This document shows, piece after piece, positions 24,740 through 33,330 of a stretch of DNA of 64,000 nt; position 1 is the first letter of the stretch, and each line of letters opens with the position of its first letter. A program made the position numbers and the translations under genes. This DNA comes from Pseudoduganella guangdongensis. GTDB lineage: Bacteria > Pseudomonadota > Gammaproteobacteria > Burkholderiales > Burkholderiaceae_D. The notes beneath the pieces are model-generated. The model was given only the letters and a program-made list of their open reading frames with translations. It had not been told where the DNA came from and ran no database searches. The stretch lies in NCBI RefSeq assembly GCF_009857475.1, contig NZ_WWCJ01000004.1, positions 62,001-126,000 of the forward strand. Direction: 5' to 3'.

Positions 24740-25855
24740 ATGTCCCAGCACAATCCAGCTGAACAAAAAGTGCTCAGCGCTGTCCCGGCAGCCGCCACGC
24801 CTCCTAACCGCCGCGTCCTGGTGATCGCCGGCCTGATTACCCTGGCCGCCCTGGTCGCCGGTGGCCGCATGTGGTACCGCAGCCATCACTACGTGGAAAC
24901 CGAAAACGCTTACGTGGCAGGCCACGTGCATCCGGTGTCGGCGCGTATTGCCGGCGTGGTGACCAAGGTGCTGGTGGACGATAACCAGCTGGTGAAGGCG
25001 GGCGATGTGATCGCCGAACTCGATCCTTTCGACCAGCAGGTGAAGGTGGAGCAGATCCAGGCGCAAATCGCCAGCGTGCAGCAGCAGATCCTGCAAGCCG
25101 ATGCACAAGTGGCGCAGGTGAACGCGCAAGCCAGCGCCGCCGCCGCGCAAATCGCGCAATCGCAGGCCAACCTGGTGCGCGCCTCGCAGGACGCGGAGCG
25201 TTACGGCCAGCTGTACACCAGCCAGATGAAGGCTGTGTCGAAAGCTGAACTGGATGCCGCCAATGCCGCCCGCGCCGCCGCCACCGCAGATGTGGCAGCC
25301 CGCAAGGACAGCGCCGTCGCCGCGAAGGCGCAGATCGGCGCCGCCACTTCCGCGCGCGAAGTGTTGAAGGCGCAAGTCAAAGTATTGCAAGTGCAGTTGA
25401 AGGACGCGCAGCAGCAACTGGCGTACAACCGCGTCGTGGCCCCGGTCACGGGCCGCGTCGGCAAGCGCAACCTGGAAGTGGGCCAGCGCGTGCAGCCGGG
25501 CCAGCAACTGGTGGCACTGGTGCAGGACAATGTCTGGATCACCGCCAACTTCAAGGAAACCCAGCTCGCCGATATGCGCGTGGGCCAGGAAGTGGCGCTG
25601 ACCATCGATGCGCTGCCGGGCAAGGAACTGGTTGGCCGCGTGGACTCCTTCTCGCCAGCCTCCGGCGCGCAGTTCGCGCTGCTGCCGGCCGATAACGCCA
25701 CCGGCAATTTCACCAAGATCGTGCAGCGCGTGCCGGTCAAGATCACCCTCAAGCCGGAAGACCTGAAGGCGCTGGATGGCCGCCTGGTGCCAGGCATGTC
25801 CGCCATCGCTGAAGTCAGCATCGCATCGAACGCTAAAGTCGCGAACGCAAAATGA
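24740..25855 (+). CDS. EmrA/HlyD-type membrane fusion protein
   Basis: The periplasmic adaptor of a tripartite efflux pump, 371 residues. One N-terminal membrane anchor (VLVIAGLITLAALVAGG) is followed by a lipoyl-like hairpin region (ENAYVAGHVHPVSARIAGVV). A long coiled coil spans ~100-205 with Gln/Ala heptads (QIQAQIASVQQQILQADAQV), then a beta-barrel segment (GQRVQPGQQLVALVQ, NFKETQLADMRVGQEVAL). It should join the inner-membrane MFS pump to the outer-membrane factor. It is the first gene of the operon, and its stop overlaps the next start by four bases (ATGA). Confidence 0.92.
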   Translation: MSQHNPAEQKVLSAVPAAATPPNRRVLVIAGLITLAALVAGGRMWYRSHHYVETENAYVAGHVHPVSARIAGVVTKVLVDDNQLVKAGDVIAELDPFDQQVKVEQIQAQIASVQQQILQADAQVAQVNAQASAAAAQIAQSQANLVRASQDAERYGQLYTSQMKAVSKAELDAANAARAAATADVAARKDSAVAAKAQIGAATSAREVLKAQVKVLQVQLKDAQQQLAYNRVVAPVTGRVGKRNLEVGQRVQPGQQLVALVQDNVWITANFKETQLADMRVGQEVALTIDALPGKELVGRVDSFSPASGAQFALLPADNATGNFTKIVQRVPVKITLKPEDLKALDGRLVPGMSAIAEVSIASNAKVANAK

Positions 25856-27426
25856 GCGCCCCAATGACGGTGCCGGAAGGCCCGGTATCCGCCCGCACCT
25901 GGGTCGCCGTTGCAGCAGGCATGCTGGGCGCCTTCATGGCGGTGCTGGATATCCAGATCACCAACTCCTCGCTGCGCGACATCCTGGGCGCGCTGAACGC
26001 CACGCAGGAAGAGGGCTCGTGGATTTCGACCGCCTACCTGGTGGCCGAGATCATCGTGATCCCGCTGACGGCGCTGCTGACGCGCACCTTCGGCATGCGC
26101 GGCTACATGATGGGCACCACCGGCTTGTTCCTGGTGTTTTCCACCCTGTGCGCCGCGGCCTGGAACCTGGAAAGCATGATCCTGTTCCGTATGATGCAGG
26201 GCTTTACCGGCGGCGCGTTGATCCCGATGGCGATGACCCTGGTCATGGCCAAGCTGCCGCCCTCCAAGCGCGCGGCCGGCATGGCCATCTTCGGCCTGAC
26301 CGCCACGCTGGCGCCTTCCATGGGACCGACCCTGGGCGGCTACCTGAGCGAGCTGTATGGCTGGCCGTCGATCTTCTATATCAACTGGGTGCCCGGCCTG
26401 CTGCTGATTGCCGGCGTGGCCTGGGGCCTTGATCCGGAAGAGCGCAAGCTGAAAGAACTGCTGAACGCCGACTGGCTGGGCATCGCCTTCATGGCGCTGG
26501 GCCTGGGCTGCCTGACCATTTTCCTGGAAGAGGGCAATAGCAAGGACTGGTTTGAATCCGGCTTCATCATTGCGTTTGCCGGCCTGTCGCTGGTGGGCTT
26601 GCTGGGTTGGGTGGTGACCAGCGCGATGCGCCCCAATCCTTTTGTTAACCTGGGCCTGTTCGCGCAGCGTAACTTCCTGGTGGCGTCCGCGCTGGCGGCG
26701 GTAATGGGCATGGGCCTGTACGGCTCGTCCTTCCTGTTGCCGCTGTATCTGGGCCAGATCGCCGGCTACTCGCCGATGCAGATCGGCGAAGTGATCATGT
26801 GGGCCGGCTTGCCGCAGCTGTTCATCATGCCGTTTGCGGCCAAGCTGTCGATGAAGGTGGATAACCGCATCCTGTGCTCGATCGGCCTGGGGCTGTTCGG
26901 CGTGTCCTGCATCATGAACGGCTATATGGACGCGAGCACCGGCTACGACCAGCTGCTGCTGTCGCAGGTGGTGCGCGCGCTGGGCCAGCCCTTTGTCATG
27001 CTGACGCTGTCGAACTTCGCCATGAATGGCATTTCGCCCAAGGATACGCCTTCCGCTTCCAGCCTGTTCAACATGATCCGCAACCTGGGCGGCTCGATCG
27101 GCATCGCCCTGCTGGCGACACAGCTGACGCAGCGCGAGCACTTCCACTCGGCGCGCCTGGGCGAGGCGGTGAACGGCTTCTCCGCCGCCACCCAGCTGCG
27201 CCTGGACCAGCTGACGCAGAACTTCATCAGCAAGGGCTTCGACCCGGTCACCGCGTCGGACAAGGCGCTGAAAGCGATCGACGGCATTGTGCGGCGCGAG
27301 TCGTTTGTGATGGCTTACAACGACGGCTTCCTGATCGTGGGCGCCATCCTGCTGTCCTGCATCCTGATCCTGTGGCTGTCCGATAAAGTGAAATCGCCTT
27401 CGGGCGGCGGCGCTGGTGCGCACTGA
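25852..27426 (+). CDS. EmrB-type DHA2 MFS drug exporter
   Basis: A 524-residue inner-membrane proton-driven exporter with about 14 membrane segments. Motif FMAVLDIQITNSSLRDI at the start of helix 1 carries the Asp typical of DHA2. GSWISTAYLVAEIIVIPLTA and motif-A-like LLTRTFGMRGYMMGTT follow, then motif C in FGLTATLAPSMGPTLGGYL. It overlaps the adaptor gene by four bases. The substrates cannot be read from the sequence; hydrophobic toxins or antibiotics are usual for the family. The protein ends in a Gly/Ser/Ala-rich cytoplasmic tail. Confidence 0.94.
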   Translation: MSAPMTVPEGPVSARTWVAVAAGMLGAFMAVLDIQITNSSLRDILGALNATQEEGSWISTAYLVAEIIVIPLTALLTRTFGMRGYMMGTTGLFLVFSTLCAAAWNLESMILFRMMQGFTGGALIPMAMTLVMAKLPPSKRAAGMAIFGLTATLAPSMGPTLGGYLSELYGWPSIFYINWVPGLLLIAGVAWGLDPEERKLKELLNADWLGIAFMALGLGCLTIFLEEGNSKDWFESGFIIAFAGLSLVGLLGWVVTSAMRPNPFVNLGLFAQRNFLVASALAAVMGMGLYGSSFLLPLYLGQIAGYSPMQIGEVIMWAGLPQLFIMPFAAKLSMKVDNRILCSIGLGLFGVSCIMNGYMDASTGYDQLLLSQVVRALGQPFVMLTLSNFAMNGISPKDTPSASSLFNMIRNLGGSIGIALLATQLTQREHFHSARLGEAVNGFSAATQLRLDQLTQNFISKGFDPVTASDKALKAIDGIVRRESFVMAYNDGFLIVGAILLSCILILWLSDKVKSPSGGGAGAH

Positions 27427-27440
27427 AAGAGAGAACGAAT

Positions 27441-28850
27441 ATGAACATCAAATTGATTGCAATGGCAGTAAGCGCAGCGGCAGTGCTGGCGGGCTGCGGC
27501 ACCGTGGGCAGCGACTTCAAGGCCCCGGCCGAGATGAAGGAGCAAGCCTTCCGCCACGCCGCGCCTGGCGCACCGGCTGAAGCGCAACTGCCGGCGCAGT
27601 GGTGGACCGTGTTCAGCGACGACACGCTGAACCGGCTTGAGCACCAGGCCCTGCGCGACAGCCCGACCGTGAAGGCGGCGGCGCAGCGCCTGTTCCAGGC
27701 CGAAGCGCAATTGGGCCTGGCGCGTGCCAGCCAGCTGCCTTCCGTCACGGTGAGCACCGGCGTTTCCAACTCGCGCACCTCGGCCAATACTTCGCAGGGT
27801 CTCGCCCTGGGCCAGCGCTCGATCCACGGCAATAACTACTCGGTTGCCGCCGGCTTCTCGTATGAGCTGGACCTGTTCGGCCGCGTGCGCCGCGCCGTGG
27901 AATCGGCCGACGCGCAGGCCCTGGCCGCGCGCCACGACCGCGACGGCGTGCTCTTGCTGCTGTCTTCGCAAATCGCCACCACCTACTGGCAGTTGCGCGG
28001 CCTGGACGCCGAAATGGCGATCCTGCGCGGCGCCCTGGCGACCCGCAAGGAAAGCGAAGAACTGGTGAACGCCCGCTTCAACGCCGGCCTCTCTAATGAG
28101 CTGGACACCTCGCGCGCCCGCATCGAACGCGCCAATGCCGAAGCCGACCTGGAAGAAGTGCAACGCCAACGCAACACGCTGGAGCACGCGCTGGCCGTGC
28201 TGGTGGGCGCCTCGCCGAGCAGCATGCAACTGCCTGTCGCCGCTGCTGCGGAACTGCCGGCGCCGCCGGTGATTCCCGCCGGCCTGCCGGCCAGCCTGCT
28301 GTCGCACCGTCCCGACCTGGCGGCCAGCGTGGAGATCCTGCGTGCCACCAACGCCAATGTCGGCGTGGCGGAAGGCGCCTTCTATCCATCGGTCAGCCTG
28401 ACCGGCAATTTTGGTTTCGCATCGGAGAGCCTGGGCGATATCGGCAAAGGCGGCTCGCGCGTCTTCAGCGCCGGCCCGCTGGCCCTGTCGCTGCCGATCT
28501 TTGACGGCGGCCGCAACCAGTCCAACCTGACCGCCGCCAAAGCCCGCTACGAAGAAGCCGTAGCCAACCACGAAGGCAAGCTGCTGACCGCACTGCGCGA
28601 AGTGGAAGACGCCCTGTCCGACCTGCAGCAGCGCGGGCAGCAAGGCAAAGCCCAGCTGGTGTCGCGCCAGGCCGCCACCCGCGCCTACGACGTCGCCCGC
28701 GCCCGTTACGAGCGCGGCCTCAGCACCTACCTCGACGTCACCGACGCCCAACGCAGCGCGTTGGCCGCCGACCGCGCCGCCGCGCAAATCAACACCCAGC
28801 GCCTGCTGGCCACCGTCAGCGTCGCCCGCGCCCTGGGCGGCGGCTGGTAA
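27441..28850 (+). CDS. NodT-family outer-membrane factor lipoprotein
   Basis: A 469-residue outer-membrane channel of the OprM/NodT class. The lipobox LAGCGTVGS follows a short signal peptide. Two repeated efflux domains carry the usual motifs (QWWTVFSDDTLNRLEHQAL; AAGFSYELDLFGRVRRAVES; SHRPDLAASVEILRATNANV; LSLPIFDGGRNQSNLTAAKA). As the last gene of the operon it completes the tripartite pump, with the adaptor and the MFS exporter directly upstream. The ribosome site is GAGAGAACG. A long palindromic repeat follows after nine bases and probably ends transcription. Confidence 0.94.
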   Translation: MNIKLIAMAVSAAAVLAGCGTVGSDFKAPAEMKEQAFRHAAPGAPAEAQLPAQWWTVFSDDTLNRLEHQALRDSPTVKAAAQRLFQAEAQLGLARASQLPSVTVSTGVSNSRTSANTSQGLALGQRSIHGNNYSVAAGFSYELDLFGRVRRAVESADAQALAARHDRDGVLLLLSSQIATTYWQLRGLDAEMAILRGALATRKESEELVNARFNAGLSNELDTSRARIERANAEADLEEVQRQRNTLEHALAVLVGASPSSMQLPVAAAAELPAPPVIPAGLPASLLSHRPDLAASVEILRATNANVGVAEGAFYPSVSLTGNFGFASESLGDIGKGGSRVFSAGPLALSLPIFDGGRNQSNLTAAKARYEEAVANHEGKLLTALREVEDALSDLQQRGQQGKAQLVSRQAATRAYDVARARYERGLSTYLDVTDAQRSALAADRAAAQINTQRLLATVSVARALGGGW

Positions 28851-28859
28851 AGTTCGGGA

Positions 28860-28927
28860 CCGGAAAAATGGGGACGTACCCTATTTTTCGCTGCGCGAAA
28901 AATAGGGTACGTCCCCATTTTTTCCGG
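28860..28927. repeat. Inverted pair of GGGGACGTACCC repeats (32-bp arms)
   Basis: Left arm 28860-28891 and right arm 28895-28927 are perfect inverted copies except for one extra T, with a three-base loop. Each arm contains AAAATGGGGACGTACCC. The left arm carries the TAG stop of the LysR gene. In RNA it would form a very stable hairpin that could terminate both convergent genes. Confidence 0.92.
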
Positions 28928-29804
28928 CTCCGAGTTGCGCTAACATGAAGTCGATGAAGCTGGTCAGCTTGGGTGTTGGCTGGCGGTCGCGCGGGTAGAG
29001 CAGGTGCATGGGGCGCGGAGTGGGCAGGTAGTCGTCCAGCACGCGCACCAGGCGGCCGGCGGCGATGTCTTGCGCCAGCGCTGTCTCGGCTTGCATGATC
29101 AAGCCGAAGCCTTTCAGCGCGGCCTGCTTCAGGGCGTAGCTGTTGTTGGCGCGCAGGCGGCTCAGGGGAATGTGGCGGGCGTCCTTGTCGCCTTTCAGGC
29201 GCCAGCGCGCTTGCGGCACCCAGCCGCTGAATTCCAGGCATTCGTGCCGCGCCAGGTCGGAAGGTACCTGCGGCACACCGCGCCGTGCGAAGTATTCCGG
29301 GGCACCGCAGATCACCACGCCATACGGCCGCAACGGCCGCGCTACCAGCGATGAATCTTCCAGCGTGCCGATGCGCACGGCGATGTCGAATCCTTCTTCC
29401 ACTAAATCGATCATGCGGTCGTTCAGGCTGAGGTCCACGCTGACTTCGGGGTGCATCTCGAGGTAGGCGGGCAGCATGGGGCTGAGCCACTCCATGCCGA
29501 ACGAGACCGCCGTGGTGATCTTCAATACGCCGCGCGGCGTCACGCGCATGGTTTCGGCCAGGCTTTCGGCGGCGTTGATCTGGGCCAGGATGGCGCGGCA
29601 TTGCTCGGCATACTGGCGCCCGATTTCGGTCAGCGACTGGCGCCGCGTGGTGCGCGCGAGCAGGGCTGCGCCCAGCGTCTTCTCCAGCTCGCGCACGTGC
29701 TTGCCCACCATGACGGCGGACATGCCGAAGCGCTCGGCCGCTGCCGTGAAGCTACCGCTGTCGACGGCGGCGACGAAGATTTCCATGCTGCGCAGCTTGT
29801 CCAT
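28881..29804 (-). CDS. LysR-family regulator divergent from an SDR; C-terminus lies in a repeat
   Basis: A 307-residue regulator with HTH residues ~1-60 (RSMEIFVAAVDSGSFTAAAE, then VGKHVRELEKTLGAALLART) and an effector domain (LSPMLPAYLEMHPEVSVDLS; RIGTLEDSSLVARPL). It is divergent from the SDR gene at 29906, a common LysR/SDR pair, so it probably regulates that enzyme. The last 13 residues (KNGDVPYFSRSEK) and the stop are encoded by the GGGGACGTACCC inverted repeat, so the natural end of the gene has probably been replaced. The effector domain upstream is otherwise complete. Confidence 0.9.
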   Translation of the reverse strand: MDKLRSMEIFVAAVDSGSFTAAAERFGMSAVMVGKHVRELEKTLGAALLARTTRRQSLTEIGRQYAEQCRAILAQINAAESLAETMRVTPRGVLKITTAVSFGMEWLSPMLPAYLEMHPEVSVDLSLNDRMIDLVEEGFDIAVRIGTLEDSSLVARPLRPYGVVICGAPEYFARRGVPQVPSDLARHECLEFSGWVPQARWRLKGDKDARHIPLSRLRANNSYALKQAALKGFGLIMQAETALAQDIAAGRLVRVLDDYLPTPRPMHLLYPRDRQPTPKLTSFIDFMLAQLGAGKNGDVPYFSRSEK

Positions 29805-29830
29805 TGCTAACCATGAGTTCGTAATTAACT

Positions 29831-29846
29831 AAATGATAGCTCATTT
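29831..29846. promoter_or_regulatory. Candidate operator between LysR and SDR
   Basis: Inverted repeat AAATGA (29831-29836) and TCATTT (29841-29846) with a four-base spacer, within the 101-base intergenic region. It is A/T-rich like many LysR sites, but the T-N11-A form is not exact. Confidence 0.45.
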
Positions 29847-29905
29847 ATTCCTGTGGTGACGGAGTGCATACTGGCTTCACTTTGAAACCCAACAGGAGAA
29901 AGCAC

Positions 29906-30508
29906 ATGAAGAAGATTATCGTTATCGGCGCCTCGGGCACCATCGGCAAGGGCATCGTGGAACAACTGGGCTTGCGCCATGAAGTGATCTGCGTGGGCCG
30001 CAACAGCGGCCAGTACCAGGTGAAGATCGAGGATCCCGCCTCGGTGCAGGCGCTGTTCGAAACAGTGGGCAAGGTGGACGGCGTGGTGGTGGCTGCCGGC
30101 GATGCGCATTTCGGCGCGCTGCAGGAAATGACCCCTGAGCAGTTTTACGTCGGCCTCAATTCCAAGTTGATGGGGCAGGTGAATGTGGCCCTGGCGGCGC
30201 AAAAATACCTGAACGACGGCGGCTCGATTACGCTGACCAGCGGCAGCCTGTCGCACAACCCGATCCGTTACGGCGTCAATGCCGGTACCGTCAATGCGGC
30301 CGTGGATGGCTTTGTGCTGGGCGCTGCGGTTGAGCTGCCGCGCGGCCTGCGCATCAACGCCGTTAGTCCGACCCTGGTCGATGAGTCGGTCGACACGTAC
30401 GGTCCTTATTTCTACGGCATGGAAACGGTCCCTGTGAAGCGGGCCGCCCTGGCCTACAGCCGCAGCGTGGAAGGCGCGGACAACGGCAAGACCTATCGCG
30501 TGTGGTAA
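29906..30508 (+). CDS. Short-chain dehydrogenase/reductase-like protein
   Basis: A 200-residue Rossmann protein with nucleotide-binding IVIGASGTIGKGI near the N-terminus and a short acidic region. The core ITLTSGSLSHNP is followed by RYGVNAGTVNAAVDGF. The canonical YxxxK active site is altered: the tyrosine is present but alanine stands at the Lys position. This fits a small SDR subfamily often annotated only as short-chain dehydrogenase. The start at 29906 follows CAGGAG; an earlier in-frame ATG lies 42 bases upstream. A decayed second copy follows immediately. The reaction is unknown. Confidence 0.85.
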   Translation: MKKIIVIGASGTIGKGIVEQLGLRHEVICVGRNSGQYQVKIEDPASVQALFETVGKVDGVVVAAGDAHFGALQEMTPEQFYVGLNSKLMGQVNVALAAQKYLNDGGSITLTSGSLSHNPIRYGVNAGTVNAAVDGFVLGAAVELPRGLRINAVSPTLVDESVDTYGPYFYGMETVPVKRAALAYSRSVEGADNGKTYRVW

Positions 30509-30719
30509 TGCGTACGGTTCCGGTGCTTGGCGGCGCGGGCACCATCGGCAGCGCATGCTGACTGACGGCCGCCAGAGCGGCGACTTGCGCGTGGCCATCG
30601 AAGATATCGCATCGGTGCGCGGCATGTTCTCGGCGGCGGGCCCGGCAGCCCGTGTGGCGCGTGCCGACAGCCGTTGCGTGGAAGGCGCGGAGAGCGGAAA
30701 AACTTACCGCGCCTGGTAG
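30508..30719 (+). pseudogene. Decayed, internally deleted second copy of the SDR gene
   Basis: Right after the SDR stop (TAATG overlap) the frame reads MRTVPVLGGAGTIGSAC and stops. A shifted frame starting at ATG 30555 then reads DGRQSGDLRVAIEDIASVRG and ends ADSRCVEGAESGKTYRAW. These match, in order, the N-terminal Rossmann loop (VIGASGTIGKG), the segment RNSGQYQVKIEDPASVQ and the C-terminus SRSVEGADNGKTYRVW of the intact SDR. The middle two thirds is deleted. This is a tandem duplicate with a deletion and a frameshift. Confidence 0.85.
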
Positions 30720-30732
30720 GGCGGGGCATACA

Positions 30733-30769
30733 ATGTGGCCTTCCTTTTAACATAGAGAAAAGGCCACAT
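30733..30769 (+). promoter_or_regulatory. Hairpin covering the ribosome site and start of the M49-like peptidase
   Basis: Perfect 10-bp inverted repeat ATGTGGCCTT (30733-30742) and AAGGCCACAT (30760-30769). The right arm contains the likely ribosome site (AAAAGG) and the first two bases of the ATG at 30768. If transcribed it could block translation. A possible -10 (TACAAT, 30729-30734) would instead place the RNA start inside the left arm. Confidence 0.5.
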
Positions 30770-32459
30770 GAAAAACCTCCTGTCCCCGCTGGTGCTGGCG
30801 ATTGCCAGCGCTACCGCCACCGCTGCGCCGGCCGATGTGGCCGAACTGCAGAAAATGACCAAACGCTACGCGCCGGTGCAATTGAAGGCCGATGCGTCGC
30901 AACTGTCGGCGGGCGACCGCCAGGCGATCCGCAAATTGATCGAGGCGGCCAAAATCGTCGATACGCTGCAGCTGCGCCAGCGCTGGTCCGGCAACGAGGC
31001 CCTGTACGCGGCGCTGCAAAAGGACAAGTCGGCGCTGGGCAAGGCGCGCGCCGACTACTTCTGGCTCAATAAGGGCCCCTGGTCCATCCTGGATGACAAC
31101 AAGTCCTTCCTGCCGGCGGAAGTAGCGGGCATCAAGGTGCCGGCGCAAAAGCCCGCAGCGTCGAACTTCTATCCGGAAGGCGCGAGCAAGGAGCAGCTTG
31201 AGTCCTGGATCAACGGCCTGTCCGCCGCCCAGAAGCAGGAAGCGCAGTGGTTCTTCACCACCATCCGCAAGGGCGACGACGGCAAGTTCAAGGTCGTTAA
31301 ATACTCGGATGAATACAAGCCGGAGCTGGAGAAACTGGCCAAGCTGCTGAAGGAGGCGTCCGCCGCCACCAGCAACGCCTCGCTGAAGAGATTCCTCGAC
31401 CTGCGCGCCGACGCTTTCCTGTCCAACGATTACCTGCCGTCCGATTTCGCGTGGATGGACCTCGATTCGCCGGTCGATGTCACTATCGGCCCGTACGAAA
31501 CCTATAACGATGAACTGTTTGGCTACAAGGCCGCCTTCGAAGCCTACGTCAGCATCCGCGACGAGAAGGAAACCCGCAAGCTGGACTTCTTCGCCAAGCA
31601 TATGCAGGAGCTGGAAGACAACCTGCCGGTCGATCCGCAATACCGCAACCCTAAAGTCGGCGCGGTGGCGCCGATGGTGGTGGTGAACCAGGTGTACGGC
31701 GCTGGCGACGGCAATATGGGCGTGCAGACCGCTGCCTACAACCTGCCGAACGATGAGCGCATCATCAGCCAGCGCGGCTCCAAGCGCGTGATGCTGAAGA
31801 ACGTGCAGGAAGAGAAATTCAAGGCGACCCTGACGCCGATCTCGAAGATCGTGCTGCGCCCGCAGGACCAGAAGGACCTGGACTTTAATTCCTTCTTCAC
31901 CCACATCCTGGCGCACGAGATCACGCACGGCCTGGGCCCGCACAGCACCAAGGGCGGTTCCACGCCGCGCCAGGACTTGAAGGATGCCTATTCCACCATC
32001 GAGGAAGCGAAAGCCGATATGACCGGCCTGTTCGCGCTGATCTACATGATGGACAAGGGCCAGCTGAAGGATTCGCTGGGGCAGGGCGAAGCGGCGGAGC
32101 GCAAGCTGTTCACCACCTTCCTCGCGTCCGGCTTCCGCACGCTGCACTTCGGCCTGACCTCCTCGCACGCGCGCGGCATGGCGATCCAGATGAACTACCT
32201 GCTGGATAAGGGCGGCTTCGTATCGCACGGCGACGGCACCTTCTCGGTGGATTTCAAGAAGATCAAACAGGCGGTCAGCGATCTTGACCGCGAGTTCCTC
32301 ACCATCGAGGCGACCGGCGATTACGCGCGCGCCAAGGACATGATGGCGAAGTACGTGGTCATCCGTCCCGACGTGCAGAAGGCCTTGGACAAGATGAAAA
32401 CGGTACCGAACGACATCCGTCCTTCTTTCCCGACTGCCAACTCCTTGCTCGCAAAATAA
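30768..32459 (+). CDS. Exported M49-like (dipeptidyl-peptidase III family) metallopeptidase
   Basis: A 563-residue exported protein with a signal peptide (MKNLLSPLVLAIASATATAA). The zinc site is HILAHEITHGLGPH near residue 390, with a second motif STIEEAKADMTGLF about 35 residues later that supplies the third ligand. Classic dipeptidyl-peptidase III has HEXXGH and EECRAE; here the motif is a plain HEXXH, as in the bacterial M49-like branch. It should cleave dipeptides from peptide N-termini in the periplasm or outer membrane. It is followed by another small putative peptidase. Confidence 0.85.
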   Translation: MKNLLSPLVLAIASATATAAPADVAELQKMTKRYAPVQLKADASQLSAGDRQAIRKLIEAAKIVDTLQLRQRWSGNEALYAALQKDKSALGKARADYFWLNKGPWSILDDNKSFLPAEVAGIKVPAQKPAASNFYPEGASKEQLESWINGLSAAQKQEAQWFFTTIRKGDDGKFKVVKYSDEYKPELEKLAKLLKEASAATSNASLKRFLDLRADAFLSNDYLPSDFAWMDLDSPVDVTIGPYETYNDELFGYKAAFEAYVSIRDEKETRKLDFFAKHMQELEDNLPVDPQYRNPKVGAVAPMVVVNQVYGAGDGNMGVQTAAYNLPNDERIISQRGSKRVMLKNVQEEKFKATLTPISKIVLRPQDQKDLDFNSFFTHILAHEITHGLGPHSTKGGSTPRQDLKDAYSTIEEAKADMTGLFALIYMMDKGQLKDSLGQGEAAERKLFTTFLASGFRTLHFGLTSSHARGMAIQMNYLLDKGGFVSHGDGTFSVDFKKIKQAVSDLDREFLTIEATGDYARAKDMMAKYVVIRPDVQKALDKMKTVPNDIRPSFPTANSLLAK

Positions 32460-32560
32460 AGTTGCCGACTAGCTCAGCCAATATTTTGTAACAGCCCGGA
32501 AACTCCGGTAACAGCTTGCCGTAAGGCATGTATAGTTGAAGCATGTTACCGGAGTTCGTC

Positions 32561-33247
32561 ATGAAGCTGAGCCTGCCAATTCTGCTGTCTTTCTGCGCCG
32601 CCTCGGCAGGCGCCGCCCAACTGACCGAAACCGAAACGCGCTGGCTGCAAGCCGGCGCACCCGTGCTGGCCTACGCCAAGCAGGAACTCAACCTCCCCAT
32701 CGATATCATCGTCCAGCCGCAAGCCGGGCCGAACGACGTGCCGCTGGCCATGGGCTTTGCCGACGGCCGCTGCAAGCTGGTGTTCTCCATGCGCGGCAAC
32801 CCGCAGGCGGAAGAAGTGCTGGCCGGCGTGCCGGCTGCGCAACAGAAAGTGCTGATCGAAGCGATGACGGCGCACGAAGTGGGCCACTGCTGGCGCCAGG
32901 CGCACGGCAGCTGGCATGCCGTGCCGGCCGGCTTTGTGGAAGGCTCTCTGCAGCAGCTGGCCAGCCCGGAACTGCAGGAGTTGTCGAAGCAGATCCGCGA
33001 TACGCGCCGCGAAGAAGCATTCGCCGACCTGGTAGCGCTGGCGTGGACGCAGCGCGCCAACGCGGCGCAATATCCGCAGGTGCATGCCTGGTTGATGCAG
33101 GTGCGCCAGCCGGTGGAACATGGCTCGCACAACACGCGTGCCTGGCTGCAACTCGCACGCAGCGCGACTGTGTTCGATAGCGAACGTAACCCCTTCGAAC
33201 AGGCGCGGGCGTTGTGGGCTCAGGGCTTACTGAAAGACGGTCAATAA
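32561..33247 (+). CDS. Exported putative metallopeptidase (HEVGH)
   Basis: A 228-residue protein with a signal peptide (MKLSLPILLSFCAASAGAA) and one zincin motif, MTAHEVGHCWRQAHGSW near residue 110. A hydrophobic/acidic segment HEXXH, then a later AFADLVALAW, is consistent with a gluzincin-like fold; the third ligand is uncertain (perhaps Asp/Glu in EEAFADLVAL). I chose ATG 32561 because GGAG lies six bases upstream; a second ATG 18 bases earlier is possible. It follows the M49-like gene in the same direction, about 100 bases away. No family name is certain. Confidence 0.75.
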   Translation: MKLSLPILLSFCAASAGAAQLTETETRWLQAGAPVLAYAKQELNLPIDIIVQPQAGPNDVPLAMGFADGRCKLVFSMRGNPQAEEVLAGVPAAQQKVLIEAMTAHEVGHCWRQAHGSWHAVPAGFVEGSLQQLASPELQELSKQIRDTRREEAFADLVALAWTQRANAAQYPQVHAWLMQVRQPVEHGSHNTRAWLQLARSATVFDSERNPFEQARALWAQGLLKDGQ

Positions 33248-33330
33248 CGCGACTGTGTACGCTCGCGCACAGAAGATAGTCCCAGCAAGGCGTTTAATCG
33301 CTCTGCCAACTAACCTAAAGGGGACTAACC

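Noticed and set aside
28860-28927. The 32-bp inverted repeat as an ordinary terminator only
   Set aside because: It can terminate transcription, but the same sequence occurs at 6300 and 49912, so it is a dispersed repeat first.
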